Shown: piece after piece, positions 25,299 through 33,401 of the stretch
Position numbering within the stretch: the first letter of the stretch is position 1
Layout of the letters: every line of letters starts with the position of its first letter
Origin: Bifidobacteriaceae bacterium
GTDB taxonomy: Bacteria; Actinomycetota; Actinomycetes; Actinomycetales; WQXJ01
Direction: 5' to 3'
Assembly: GCA_031272885.1 (NCBI GenBank)
Contig: JAISSX010000032.1
Location: 1-37,756 of the forward strand
DNA length: 37,756 nucleotides
Translations under genes and position numbers: made by a program
The notes under the pieces: model-generated
Database searches by the model: none
Told to the model about the DNA's origin: nothing
What the model saw: only the letters and a program-made list of their open reading frames with translations

Positions 25299-26330
25299 AT
25301 GACGATTCCGACGCGCCCCCAGGGCCGCTGGCGTTGCGGCATCGCCACCCTGACCGAAACCCCCATCCCGCAGGTGGCCATCCGGGCCGGCGCCTGGGAA
25401 GCCCTGGGCTTCGACGACATCTGGGTGCCGGACGAACGCCTGACCCGCAACGTCTACATCACCCTGGCCACCGTGGCCCAAGCCACCTCCCAGGTTGGTC
25501 TTGGCCCAGCCGTCACCAACCCCTACACCCGCCACCCCGCCATCACGGCGGCCGCCATCGCCACGGTCGACGAGATCAGCGGCGGGCGCGCCTCCCTGGC
25601 CTTCGGCGCCGGCGGCGGCCTGGACGTCTACGGCCTGGAACGCACCCGGCCGGCCGCCACCCTGAAGGAAGCCGTCCGGGTGGTGCAGGGCCTGACCGCC
25701 GGCGAACGCCTCACCTACCAAGGCGAAGTCTTCTCGCTGCACGATGCCGGGTTGGACTTCCAGCCGGTCCGTCCCGTGCCGGTCTACCTGGCCGGGCGGG
25801 GGCCGCGCCTGCTGGAGACGGCCGGCGAGGTGGCCGACGGCGCCATCATCGGCGGATTCGCCACCGCCGCCGGCCTGGGTTACGCCCTGGAACGGATCGA
25901 CCAGGGGGTGCAGCAGGCCGGACGGGCCACCCGCCCGGACGTCATGGCCTGGCTCTACCTGTCGGTGCACGATGACGCGACGGCGGCTCGGGTGGCCGTC
26001 AGCCACATGGTGTTGGCCTCCCTGATCACGTCGCGGCCCATCTTGGACCGGCTGGGCCTGCGCCTGCCGGCCCGCCTGAAGGACCACCTGGACGCCACCG
26101 GCTGGCGCTACCCCACCGAAACCCCAGCTCAAGCGGCTGAACTGCTGCCGGACGAACTGGTCGAAGCCTTCGCCGTCTACGGCACGCCGGCCGACTGCCT
26201 CGGCCGGCTGGACGCCATCGGGCAACTGGGCCTGAACCACGTGGCCTTCGTGCCATTCCCGGCCGGGGAGGATACCCTCGACCAGGCGGCCCGCCGCGCC
26301 GCCGCCTTGCTGACAGACCTCCAGCACTAA
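25299..26330 (+). CDS. LLM-class flavin-dependent oxidoreductase
   Basis: 343 residues of the luciferase-like (bacterial luciferase/F420-dependent reductase) family, a TIM barrel using FMN or F420. Typical features: the N-terminal GIATLTETP strand, AWEALGFDDIWVPDE, VGLGPAVTNPYTRHPAITAAAIATVDEISGGRASLAFGAGG with the family ISGGR motif, and VYLAGRGPRLLETAGEVADG. The overall pattern is closest to methylenetetrahydromethanopterin reductase-like members. The substrate is unknown. The start is leaderless. An IclR gene follows after 18 bp and is probably co-transcribed. Confidence 0.9.
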   Translation: MTIPTRPQGRWRCGIATLTETPIPQVAIRAGAWEALGFDDIWVPDERLTRNVYITLATVAQATSQVGLGPAVTNPYTRHPAITAAAIATVDEISGGRASLAFGAGGGLDVYGLERTRPAATLKEAVRVVQGLTAGERLTYQGEVFSLHDAGLDFQPVRPVPVYLAGRGPRLLETAGEVADGAIIGGFATAAGLGYALERIDQGVQQAGRATRPDVMAWLYLSVHDDATAARVAVSHMVLASLITSRPILDRLGLRLPARLKDHLDATGWRYPTETPAQAAELLPDELVEAFAVYGTPADCLGRLDAIGQLGLNHVAFVPFPAGEDTLDQAARRAAALLTDLQH

Positions 26331-26348
26331 GGAAAGAGCCACATCGCC

Positions 26349-27155
26349 ATGGCCAATGCCACCCCCGCCAAACTGAACGGCGACACCCCCGTGCCCAACG
26401 TGGCGGTGGACCGTTCCCTGCGCATCCTTGAAGCCTTCCTGGGTGACAAGACCGACCTGGGCGTGCTGGAACTGTCCCGGCTGCTGGGCCTGGACAAGTC
26501 GGTGGTGCACCGGGTGCTGCTGACCATGGTGGGGCGCGGCTTCCTGGAACAAGACCCGAACACGCGGCGCTACCGGGTGGGGCTGCGCTCCTGGGAGTTG
26601 GGCCGGCGCTACCGGGTGGGCGAGCCGATCAAGCTGATCGCCGAACGCGAGATTGAGGCGATGGTGGCGCGCTACCCCTATTCGACGGGCTTCACCTCGG
26701 AATTCTCCGACGGCGACATGATCATCCTGACCTGTTTCATGGGCCCGGGGCCGATGAACGTGTCGATCACGCCCGGCATCCGCTTGATGGCGGAGACCAC
26801 CACCACCGGCAAGGTTTGGCTGGCCCACCTGGACCCTTCGGAGGCGGAACAGATCATCATGCAGCGGCGCAAGGCCTACACGGGCACGCCGCTGCCCGCG
26901 CTGACCACCCTGATGGCCGAGTTGGCGGACATCCGCGAGCGCGGCTACGAGGCCGCCCAGGGCGCCTTCACGCCGTCGATCGCCACGGTCGCCACCGTGG
27001 TGCGGGACCCGTCCGGGACACTGGCCCTGGGGCTGTCGGTCGACTACCTGCTGTCGGACCAGACCGTGGGGTTGGGCGCGGCCCTGCCACCGGATCTGCT
27101 GGCCTGTGCCCGCGCCATCGAGCGGGCGGCCACCGCCTCGCCGCCGGTGGAGTGA
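26349..27155 (+). CDS. IclR family transcriptional regulator
   Basis: 268 residues. The N-terminal winged helix-turn-helix spans about 18-80 (RSLRILEAFLGDKTDLGVLELSRLLGLDKSVVHRVLLTM), followed by the YRVG wing and the effector-binding IclR domain (about 90-260). IclR proteins bind a small molecule and usually control adjacent catabolic genes, so it is the likely regulator of this cluster. AAGGA lies about 15 nt before the ATG, farther than usual; coupling with the preceding LLM gene may help. Confidence 0.93.
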   Translation: MANATPAKLNGDTPVPNVAVDRSLRILEAFLGDKTDLGVLELSRLLGLDKSVVHRVLLTMVGRGFLEQDPNTRRYRVGLRSWELGRRYRVGEPIKLIAEREIEAMVARYPYSTGFTSEFSDGDMIILTCFMGPGPMNVSITPGIRLMAETTTTGKVWLAHLDPSEAEQIIMQRRKAYTGTPLPALTTLMAELADIRERGYEAAQGAFTPSIATVATVVRDPSGTLALGLSVDYLLSDQTVGLGAALPPDLLACARAIERAATASPPVE

Positions 27156-27173
27156 GGCCCGTGCCCCTGGGCG

Positions 27174-27650
27174 TCAGCCGAGTTTGACGACGGCCTCCAC
27201 CTCGGTCGCGATCGACATCGGCAACGAAGCCACGCCGATGGCGCTGCGGGCATGCACGGCACCGGGGCCGAACACCTTCAGGATCAGGTCGCTGGCGCCG
27301 TTGGCCACATAGGGCTGGGCTTCGAAGTCCTCCGTGGCGTTGACCAGGACCAACAGCTTCAAGAAGCCTTTGACCCGGCTCAGTTCGCCGATCTCGGCCT
27401 TGAGCGAAGACAGCACGTTCATGCAGGTCAGTTCGGCCGAGGCGTAGCCCTCTTCCGGCGTCAGGTCGCGGCCCACCTTGCCGCGGTAGACGGCCTGGCC
27501 GGCCAGCATGGGCCCGTGGCCGGAGACGTAGGCGATGTCGCCGTCCACCCGGACTGCGACGTAGGCGGCGGCCGGCGGGAACGGATCCGGCAGGGCAATG
27601 CCCAGTTCGGCCAGGATGTCTTCGGGGCGCTTAGCGGCGGGTTGGCTCAT
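27174..27650 (-). CDS. RidA family protein (YjgF/UK114)
   Basis: 158 residues, slightly longer than canonical RidA (about 130). RidA hydrolyses reactive enamines and imines such as 2-aminoacrylate to keto acids and ammonia. Family features: the AAYVAVRVDGDIAYVSGHGPM segment and the substrate-binding arginine in GAVHARSAIGVASLP, followed by VEAVVKL. The N-terminal IALPDPFPPAAAY form is typical of the YjgF-like subgroup rather than archetypal RidA. AGGAG lies 7 nt before the ATG at 27650, so the ATG five codons upstream is rejected. Last gene of a minus-strand unit with the LLM, M24 and PLP genes. Confidence 0.9.
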   Translation of the reverse strand: MSQPAAKRPEDILAELGIALPDPFPPAAAYVAVRVDGDIAYVSGHGPMLAGQAVYRGKVGRDLTPEEGYASAELTCMNVLSSLKAEIGELSRVKGFLKLLVLVNATEDFEAQPYVANGASDLILKVFGPGAVHARSAIGVASLPMSIATEVEAVVKLG

Positions 27651-27671
27651 GGGTGGCTCCTTCACGGCGGG

Positions 27672-28685
27672 CTACTGGGACGGGAAGGCCGGCATGACTT
27701 CTTCGGCCAGCATAGACATTTGATCGGCCATCTCGGCTTCGGAATTGGCCACCACGATCAGGCCGGCCATTTCGGTGGCGCCGCATTCGGCCAGCGCCGC
27801 CACACGGTCGATCACCTGGGCCGGGCTGCCGATCAGGTTCTGGGCGGCGAAACCGGATTCGTCGAAGCCCTTCAAGGTGGAGTTCCTGAGTGACACCAGG
27901 TGTTCGTGGGCCTGGGAGCCCTTGAAGGTCTCAAGGGCGGCGGCCGGGTCGCGGCCCAGGCACAGCACCAACTGCGGGGCGATGTCAAACTTGATGTCGC
28001 CGCGGCCAGCGTCCTCGGCGTATTGGTGCAGCCGCTTGACGGCCTCCGCCATCAGGGCGTCCGGCATGCCGGCCGGCATCCAGCCGCAGCCGTACAGGGC
28101 GGCCCGCTTGATGACACCCTCCGCGTTGCCGCAACCCCAGATGGGGAATGGTTGCTGGACCGGTTTGGGGAACAGTTCGACGTCGCTGAAGCGGTAGAAG
28201 TTGCCGTTGTAGGAGGCTCGCCGCTGGCTGAACAGCTCAACCAGGCTGGCCATGCCCTCCGTCACCAGAAGGCCGCGCGGGGCCTCGGCCATGTCCGGCC
28301 GGACCGATTCGAACTCGGCCCGGTAGGCGCCCACGCCCAGGCCCAGGGTGAACCGCCCACCCGAGATCTGGTCCAGCGTGGCCACCTGTTTGGCCAGCAG
28401 CACTGGTTCGCGCATCGGCATCACCACCACGCCCGTCATCAACCGGATGCGGCTGGTGCGGGCGGCCACGTAGGTCAAGGTGGTGAGGGGCTCATAGAAG
28501 CGGGGTGGGTCCCTGAACTGGTCCCGCACGTACGGCATGGTCGAATAGTGGTCGTTGGCCAGCACCGAGTCGAAGCCCAGCGCCTCGGCGTGCAGGGCCA
28601 AGCGCAAAATCGCCTCGTGGTCCGCCAGCCGGATGGGATAGGCCATGCCTTCCACACAGTTGGGTAGGGCTACTCCGTAACGCAT
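27672..28685 (-). CDS. LLM-class flavin-dependent oxidoreductase (second)
   Basis: 337 residues, another luciferase-like monooxygenase or reductase, only moderately similar to the one at 25299. Visible: HAEALGFDSVLANDHY, SRIRLMTGVVVMPMREPVLLAKQVATLDQISGGRFTLGLGVG (family ISGGR motif) and FPIWGCGNAEGVIKRAALYGCGWMPAG. This pattern is common in F420-dependent oxidoreductases of actinobacteria. AGAGGAG lies 6 nt before the ATG. It lies 41 bp downstream of the M24 gene and 21 bp upstream of the RidA gene. Confidence 0.9.
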   Translation of the reverse strand: MRYGVALPNCVEGMAYPIRLADHEAILRLALHAEALGFDSVLANDHYSTMPYVRDQFRDPPRFYEPLTTLTYVAARTSRIRLMTGVVVMPMREPVLLAKQVATLDQISGGRFTLGLGVGAYRAEFESVRPDMAEAPRGLLVTEGMASLVELFSQRRASYNGNFYRFSDVELFPKPVQQPFPIWGCGNAEGVIKRAALYGCGWMPAGMPDALMAEAVKRLHQYAEDAGRGDIKFDIAPQLVLCLGRDPAAALETFKGSQAHEHLVSLRNSTLKGFDESGFAAQNLIGSPAQVIDRVAALAECGATEMAGLIVVANSEAEMADQMSMLAEEVMPAFPSQ

Positions 28686-28726
28686 CGCACCGCTCCTCTC
28701 TGAGACTTGTGGCTTGGGCCCGTTGC

Positions 28727-29926
28727 CTAGGCCGGCAGGATGATCGGCTCGCGCGGCAACTCGGTAACGATGCGGGCGCCATCGGGCCCTATCACCACCG
28801 TGTCCTCGATGAAGGCGCCACCCACCCCCAAACGGTAGTAGGGCGTCTCCACCTCGAACACCATGTCCGCCTCCAGCACCGTCTCCGAACTGGGCGTCAA
28901 CACCGGCAGGTCGTAGTATTCGACGCCGATGCCGTGCCCCACGTGTTGGCGCTTGTAACTGGGGATACCGGCGTCGATGACGGTCTGGACGGCCAGGTTG
29001 AAAATGTCCTTCGCCACCGCGCCCGGCTTCATGGCGTCGATGGCGGCCTGCTGGCCCGCCTTCGAGGCCGCCATCAGCGGTTCGATCGACGGATCGGGCT
29101 CGCCGAAGTAGACCAGCCGGCCGATGTCGGACTTGTAGCCGTGCAGGTTGACGCCACAGTCGAAGAAGGCGAAGTCGCCATACCGAAGTTGCCGCTGCCC
29201 GGGCGGCACCTGGCCCAGGGCCAGGCCCTTGCCGAAGCGGATCAGGCAGAAGCCGGGCTGGGCGCCGGCCGCCACCACCGAGCGGAAGAAGGTGCGCTGG
29301 ATCTCCAGTTCGGTCACGCCCACCTTGAAGGCCGCCCAGGCGTCCCGCAGGCCCTGTTCGGTGACGCGCAGGGCGGCGATCACCTTGTCGATCTCGTCCG
29401 GCATCTTGACCGCCCGGATGGCCCGCAACAGGCCGGAGGCGGGCACGAACTTGGTGCCGGGCAGGGCGGCCTCGAGGGCGGGGAACAGGTTGCGGTTGGG
29501 GCCGCGTTCATCGACGGCCACGGTACCGCCGGCCGCGCCGGCTTGTTGGATGGCTTCGGCCAGGGCGGAGACGGCGTCGCGGCCGGTCTGGTGGCGGTCG
29601 GTGACCTCCTTGACCCACTCTTCGTCGCTGTCCAGTTCGTAGCCGGGCAGCACGTCGCGGAAGAAGGTGCCAAAGGTGACGATGCCGCCCAGGGTGGGGT
29701 GGCCGCCCAGGGCCAGGTCGGCCGAACCGATCGAGCAGACCACGATGCCGGCGTCCGGGGCGGTGGCCGGCACCACCGTGTATGACTCGGTGTCCAGCGG
29801 GAACATCTCCTGTCCGTCGATCCAGAAGCCGCCGAAATAGAAGTTGTTCTCCAGCGTGGCGGCCACGACGGCGTCGACGCCGGCCTCGGCCATCAGGCGG
29901 CTGGCGCGTTCGGTGTTGATCGACAT
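28727..29926 (-). CDS. M24 family metallopeptidase/hydrolase (Xaa-Pro peptidase-like)
   Basis: 399 residues: an N-terminal creatinase/prolidase domain (1-170) and a pita-bread catalytic domain (175-399). The five dinuclear-metal ligands are Asp256, Asp267, His331 (GHGIG), Glu360 and Glu374. The usual second motif, HExP after the metal His, reads YYDLP, so a substrate-contacting histidine is replaced by tyrosine. The family includes proline dipeptidases, creatinase and ectoine hydrolase, so the substrate need not be a peptide. AGGAG lies 9-10 nt before the ATG. Same-strand neighbours are the PLP enzyme (36 bp upstream) and the second LLM gene. Confidence 0.88.
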   Translation of the reverse strand: MSINTERASRLMAEAGVDAVVAATLENNFYFGGFWIDGQEMFPLDTESYTVVPATAPDAGIVVCSIGSADLALGGHPTLGGIVTFGTFFRDVLPGYELDSDEEWVKEVTDRHQTGRDAVSALAEAIQQAGAAGGTVAVDERGPNRNLFPALEAALPGTKFVPASGLLRAIRAVKMPDEIDKVIAALRVTEQGLRDAWAAFKVGVTELEIQRTFFRSVVAAGAQPGFCLIRFGKGLALGQVPPGQRQLRYGDFAFFDCGVNLHGYKSDIGRLVYFGEPDPSIEPLMAASKAGQQAAIDAMKPGAVAKDIFNLAVQTVIDAGIPSYKRQHVGHGIGVEYYDLPVLTPSSETVLEADMVFEVETPYYRLGVGGAFIEDTVVIGPDGARIVTELPREPIILPA

Positions 29927-29962
29927 GTTCGGTCTGCTCCTTAGGGCTATCGGGTTGGGGTG

Positions 29963-31252
29963 CTAACTGAGGCGGCGGGCGGGCTGGGCGGGGTCGAAGC
30001 CGTAGGCGTCGCGCAGGGCGGCCAGGGTGGACTCGAAGTTGGCTTCAGAGGCCGGAATGGGCGGCAGCACGGCGGCCGTGGTTTCGGGGTCTTTCAGGCC
30101 GTGCGAGGTCAGCACCGCCACCACCGGCCCGGCCGGGTCGATGGCGCCCGCCTGAATCAGCTTGGGCAGCACCGCCACCGACAGGGCGGACGAGGTCTCC
30201 ACCCAGATGCCTTCCAGCGCGGCCAGGTCCGCCTGGGCCTGGAGCATGTCTTCGTTGGAGGCCGAGCGAGCGCTGCCGCCGGTGCGTTTGAGCACGTCAA
30301 GAGCCTGGTAGGTGGACAGGTTGGAGCCAACCGAGACGGCCACGGTCTGGTGGCCGTGGGTGTCGATCTCTTCGACGTAGTCCAGGCCTTTGGCCAGGGC
30401 GTGTTCCAGCGGCCCGTAGACTTCGGCCGCGTGCATCCGTGGGACTTTGGGCAACGCGCCGGCCCTGTGATACTCCGCCAGGCCCTTGTAGGCGCCGCTG
30501 AAGGCGTCCCCGGCTCCCACCGGGAACACGATGTCGGTGGGCAGGTCAGGCGCCTGGTCGGCAATCTCGTAGCCGATCGTCTTGTAGCCCTCGATGCCGT
30601 ACGTGTTGGAGCCGAAGAACGGGTAGCTGAAGACCGTGATGGGGAACCAGCCCAACTGGTCCACGCCGGCCTCCATCAGATGCCAGCGGTCCCGCGTGGT
30701 GGGGGCCGCCACCAGGTAGGTGCCGTACACCCCCATCTGGGTTTTCATGGTCAGCGGGAAGGACTGGGTGGTGAACATGACGCACGGCAACCCGGCCCTG
30801 GCCGCCATCGCCGCCACGGCCGCGCCGGCGTTGCCCGATGACGAGCCCACCACCACCTGCCGGCCCAGTTGGCGGGCGGCGGAGACGGCGGCGGCGGCCA
30901 GGCGGTCCTTGAACGAGCCGGTGGGGTTGCGTGATTCGTCCTTCAGCCACAGGTTGGGCACGCCGTAGGCGGCGCCCAGGCGCGGGGCGGGCAGCAGCGG
31001 CGTGCCGCCCTCGCCCAGCGTGGTGAGGTTGTCTGGGTCGATTGGCAGCAGGTCGCGGTAGTGCCACATCGAGGCCGGGGTGCGGCTGGAGCCGGCCACC
31101 TGGCGCACGGCGGGGAGAAACTCCGCGTCGTTGTACTGGACCTGGAGGTTGCACGGCTTGCCCGTCTCACGGCAGCGGTCGCAGCCCTTGAAAGCGCTGT
31201 CCGTGGGGTAGGTGGCCCCACAGCGGATGCAACGCAACGCCACTGCCTTCAC
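29963..31252 (-). CDS. Threonine synthase-like PLP enzyme
   Basis: 429 residues of the fold-type II PLP family. An N-terminal zinc ribbon has Cys8, Cys11, Cys24 and Cys27. The PLP lysine is Lys115 in NPTGSFKDR, and the phosphate loop GSSSGNAGAAVAA and AVLTSHGLK follow the threonine synthase pattern. Threonine synthase makes threonine from O-phosphohomoserine; close relatives are cysteate synthase and threonine/serine dehydratase-type enzymes. As first gene of a unit with an M24 hydrolase, an LLM oxidoreductase and RidA, a catabolic or side role is possible. GGGGAG lies 4-5 nt before the GTG start. No hom or thrB gene is nearby. Confidence 0.85.
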   Translation of the reverse strand: MKAVALRCIRCGATYPTDSAFKGCDRCRETGKPCNLQVQYNDAEFLPAVRQVAGSSRTPASMWHYRDLLPIDPDNLTTLGEGGTPLLPAPRLGAAYGVPNLWLKDESRNPTGSFKDRLAAAAVSAARQLGRQVVVGSSSGNAGAAVAAMAARAGLPCVMFTTQSFPLTMKTQMGVYGTYLVAAPTTRDRWHLMEAGVDQLGWFPITVFSYPFFGSNTYGIEGYKTIGYEIADQAPDLPTDIVFPVGAGDAFSGAYKGLAEYHRAGALPKVPRMHAAEVYGPLEHALAKGLDYVEEIDTHGHQTVAVSVGSNLSTYQALDVLKRTGGSARSASNEDMLQAQADLAALEGIWVETSSALSVAVLPKLIQAGAIDPAGPVVAVLTSHGLKDPETTAAVLPPIPASEANFESTLAALRDAYGFDPAQPARRLS

Positions 31253-31338
31253 TTGTCTCCCCCTAAGAAGTGAGCCATCGCGGCCAGATTACCAGCGTTG
31301 CGCCCTGCGATACATCATCTCCCCTGGCGCACCGGGAC

Positions 31339-31344
31339 TAGAGT
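31339..31344 (+). promoter_or_regulatory. -10 box of leaderless S9 peptidase gene
   Basis: TAGAGT followed by six bases and the ATG at 31351. There is no Shine-Dalgarno sequence. Confidence 0.65.
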
Positions 31345-31350
31345 CTTCTC

Positions 31351-33336
31351 ATGCGACCCGAGCACCTTGACCGCCTGTACGCCGTGTCCCGCCCCGCCCT
31401 GCACCCAGCCGGCTGGGCCGTGGTAGCCGCCACCCGCCCCGATTTTGCGTCCGACGCCTACGTGGGGCAGTTGTGGCAGGTGCCGCTGGACGGTTCTGCA
31501 CCGCCGCGCCGCCTGACCCGCGGCTTTCGCGACACCGCGCCTTGCGTTTCACCTGATGGCCGGCTGATCGGTTTCCTGCGGGCGGCCGGGCCGGGCCTGC
31601 CCGCCCAGTTGGCCCTGGTCGAGGCCGGCGGCGGCGAACCGATGGTGGTGACCGACCAGCCGCTGGGCGTGGCCGAGTTCTGCTTCTCGGCCGACTCCAG
31701 CCGGCTCTACTTCACCGCCCCCGTGCCCGAGCCCGGCCGCTACGGCACGCCACCCGTCCTGGACCCGGCGGCCGAGGCCCCACGCCACATCACCACCCTG
31801 TCCTTCCAGTGGAACGGCCGTGGTTATGTGGGTGACCAGCGCCTGCACGTGTTCACCCTTACCGTGCCCGATGTCGGCGGGGAACCACCCGTAGCGCCGG
31901 TAGGCCGGGCCGCGGCGGCCGGCTCCGAGCCGGCTCGCTTGGTGCCCTTGGCGACTCAACTGACCGACGGCGACGCCGACCACTCCCAGCCGGTGGCGGT
32001 GCCCGGCGGCGTGGTCGTGGCGGCCGCCCGGCACCCGCACCACGACCTGGACCTCAGGGTTGACCTGTACCGGGTGGGCGACGGCGGCGGCGCACCGGTC
32101 CAGTTGACCAACACGGCCGAAGGTTTGATGCTGCGCTGCGCCAACCCGGTGCCGGTAGGGGACGATTTGTTCTTCACCGCCTGGAACATCGGACCGATCG
32201 GCCGCGACCTGGCGGCCGTCAACCAGGCCGTCTACCGGGTGGCCCTGGGTGGCGGCGAGCCGGAGCGCCTGACGGTACCGGACGACATCGGCTTCGAATC
32301 CCTGGTGGCCGCCCCTGGCGGCGACCCGGACTGGCCGCTGTTGGGCGTCATCGGGCACCGGGGGGAAGGGCTGGCGGTGCAGGTCAGCCGGGAGGGCGCC
32401 ATCAGACGCCTGGCCCTGCCGGAAGGTGCCTCCGCCCTGGCGCTGGCGGGCCTAAACGGCCTGGTGGCGGCGGCCGTGGCGACGCCCGGTTCGCCGGGCG
32501 AGGTGGCGCGGCTGTCCGGCCCGGGGCCCGCCCTACTGACCGACTTCGCCGGGCCGCTGCGGACGGCTGAGACACCGGTGCCGCCGGTCGAACTGGTGGC
32601 CACCAGCCCCGACGGTGCTCAGGTGCACGGCTGGGTGTTTGTACCGCCGGGCGAGGGGCCGCATCCCGTGCTCTTGGTGATGCACGGCGGGCCGTATTTC
32701 GCCTGGCACCCGTGGTTCTTCGACGAGGCGCAGGTCTATGCCGGGGCCGGCTACGCCGTGGTGATGCCCAACCCGCGCGGTTCGGCCGAATACGGCGAGG
32801 CCTGGGGCAAAGTGGTGAAGGGGAGCATGGGCGACCGCGACTCGGTGGACGTGCTCGCCTTCCTAGAGCATGCTCTCGCTACGGTGCCGGGGCTTGATGG
32901 TGCTCGCCTGGGCGTGATGGGCGGGTCCTACGGCGGCTTCCTGAGCGCCTGGCTGATTGCGCACGATCACCGCTTCAAGGGCGCCATCGTGGAGCGGGCC
33001 TACCTGGACCCGCGGAGCGCCAACGGGGCCTCGGACATCGGTTGGCTGTTCGGCTGGGGCTACAACCCGGCAGACCTGGCCGAACTGGACCGGCAGTCCC
33101 CCACCCTGCTGGTGGACCAGGTCAAGACACCGGTGTTGGTGCTCCACTCCGAGCAGGACCTGCGCTGCCCGCTGGCCCACGGCCTGCGCTACTACACCGA
33201 GCTGAAACTGGCCGGGGTGGAGGCCGAACTGCTGGTCTTCCCGGGTGAATCGCACGAGCTGACCCGGTCCGGCCGGCCGTGGCACCGGCGCCAGCGCTTC
33301 GACGCTGTGCTCGATTGGTGGGCCCGGCGGCTGTAA
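31351..33336 (+). CDS. S9 family serine peptidase (acylaminoacyl/prolyl oligopeptidase type)
   Basis: 661 residues without a signal peptide, so cytoplasmic. Residues 1-410 form a beta-propeller-like region with WD40-type blades (SPDGRLIGF, ADSSRLYFTA). Residues 420-661 are an alpha/beta hydrolase with Ser526 in GGSYGGF, Asp603 in SEQDLRCP and His635 in GESHEL, and the oxyanion segment MHGGPYFAW. These enzymes trim short or N-acylated peptides. It is divergent from the catabolic operon across a 98-bp gap, and may process peptides imported by it, though co-regulation is not shown. Confidence 0.93.
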   Translation: MRPEHLDRLYAVSRPALHPAGWAVVAATRPDFASDAYVGQLWQVPLDGSAPPRRLTRGFRDTAPCVSPDGRLIGFLRAAGPGLPAQLALVEAGGGEPMVVTDQPLGVAEFCFSADSSRLYFTAPVPEPGRYGTPPVLDPAAEAPRHITTLSFQWNGRGYVGDQRLHVFTLTVPDVGGEPPVAPVGRAAAAGSEPARLVPLATQLTDGDADHSQPVAVPGGVVVAAARHPHHDLDLRVDLYRVGDGGGAPVQLTNTAEGLMLRCANPVPVGDDLFFTAWNIGPIGRDLAAVNQAVYRVALGGGEPERLTVPDDIGFESLVAAPGGDPDWPLLGVIGHRGEGLAVQVSREGAIRRLALPEGASALALAGLNGLVAAAVATPGSPGEVARLSGPGPALLTDFAGPLRTAETPVPPVELVATSPDGAQVHGWVFVPPGEGPHPVLLVMHGGPYFAWHPWFFDEAQVYAGAGYAVVMPNPRGSAEYGEAWGKVVKGSMGDRDSVDVLAFLEHALATVPGLDGARLGVMGGSYGGFLSAWLIAHDHRFKGAIVERAYLDPRSANGASDIGWLFGWGYNPADLAELDRQSPTLLVDQVKTPVLVLHSEQDLRCPLAHGLRYYTELKLAGVEAELLVFPGESHELTRSGRPWHRRQRFDAVLDWWARRL

Positions 33337-33401
33337 TGCGCCGGGCGCCTTGTCGGTAGGCTTGGTCTACCTGCCCCACGACCCCGAGAGAACCCGCTGT
33401 C

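Noticed and set aside
24000-26828. A 942-codon minus-strand open frame running through the amidohydrolase and antisense to the LLM and IclR genes
   Set aside because: Only the last 406 codons resemble a protein family. The upstream part is Gly/Arg/His-rich, lies opposite two well-supported genes, and the Shine-Dalgarno-preceded ATG at 25220 is the natural start.
28709-30841. Long plus-strand frames opposite the M24 and threonine synthase-like genes
   Set aside because: They are antisense shadows typical of high-GC DNA, rich in Gly, His, Gln and Arg, with no recognisable domain.
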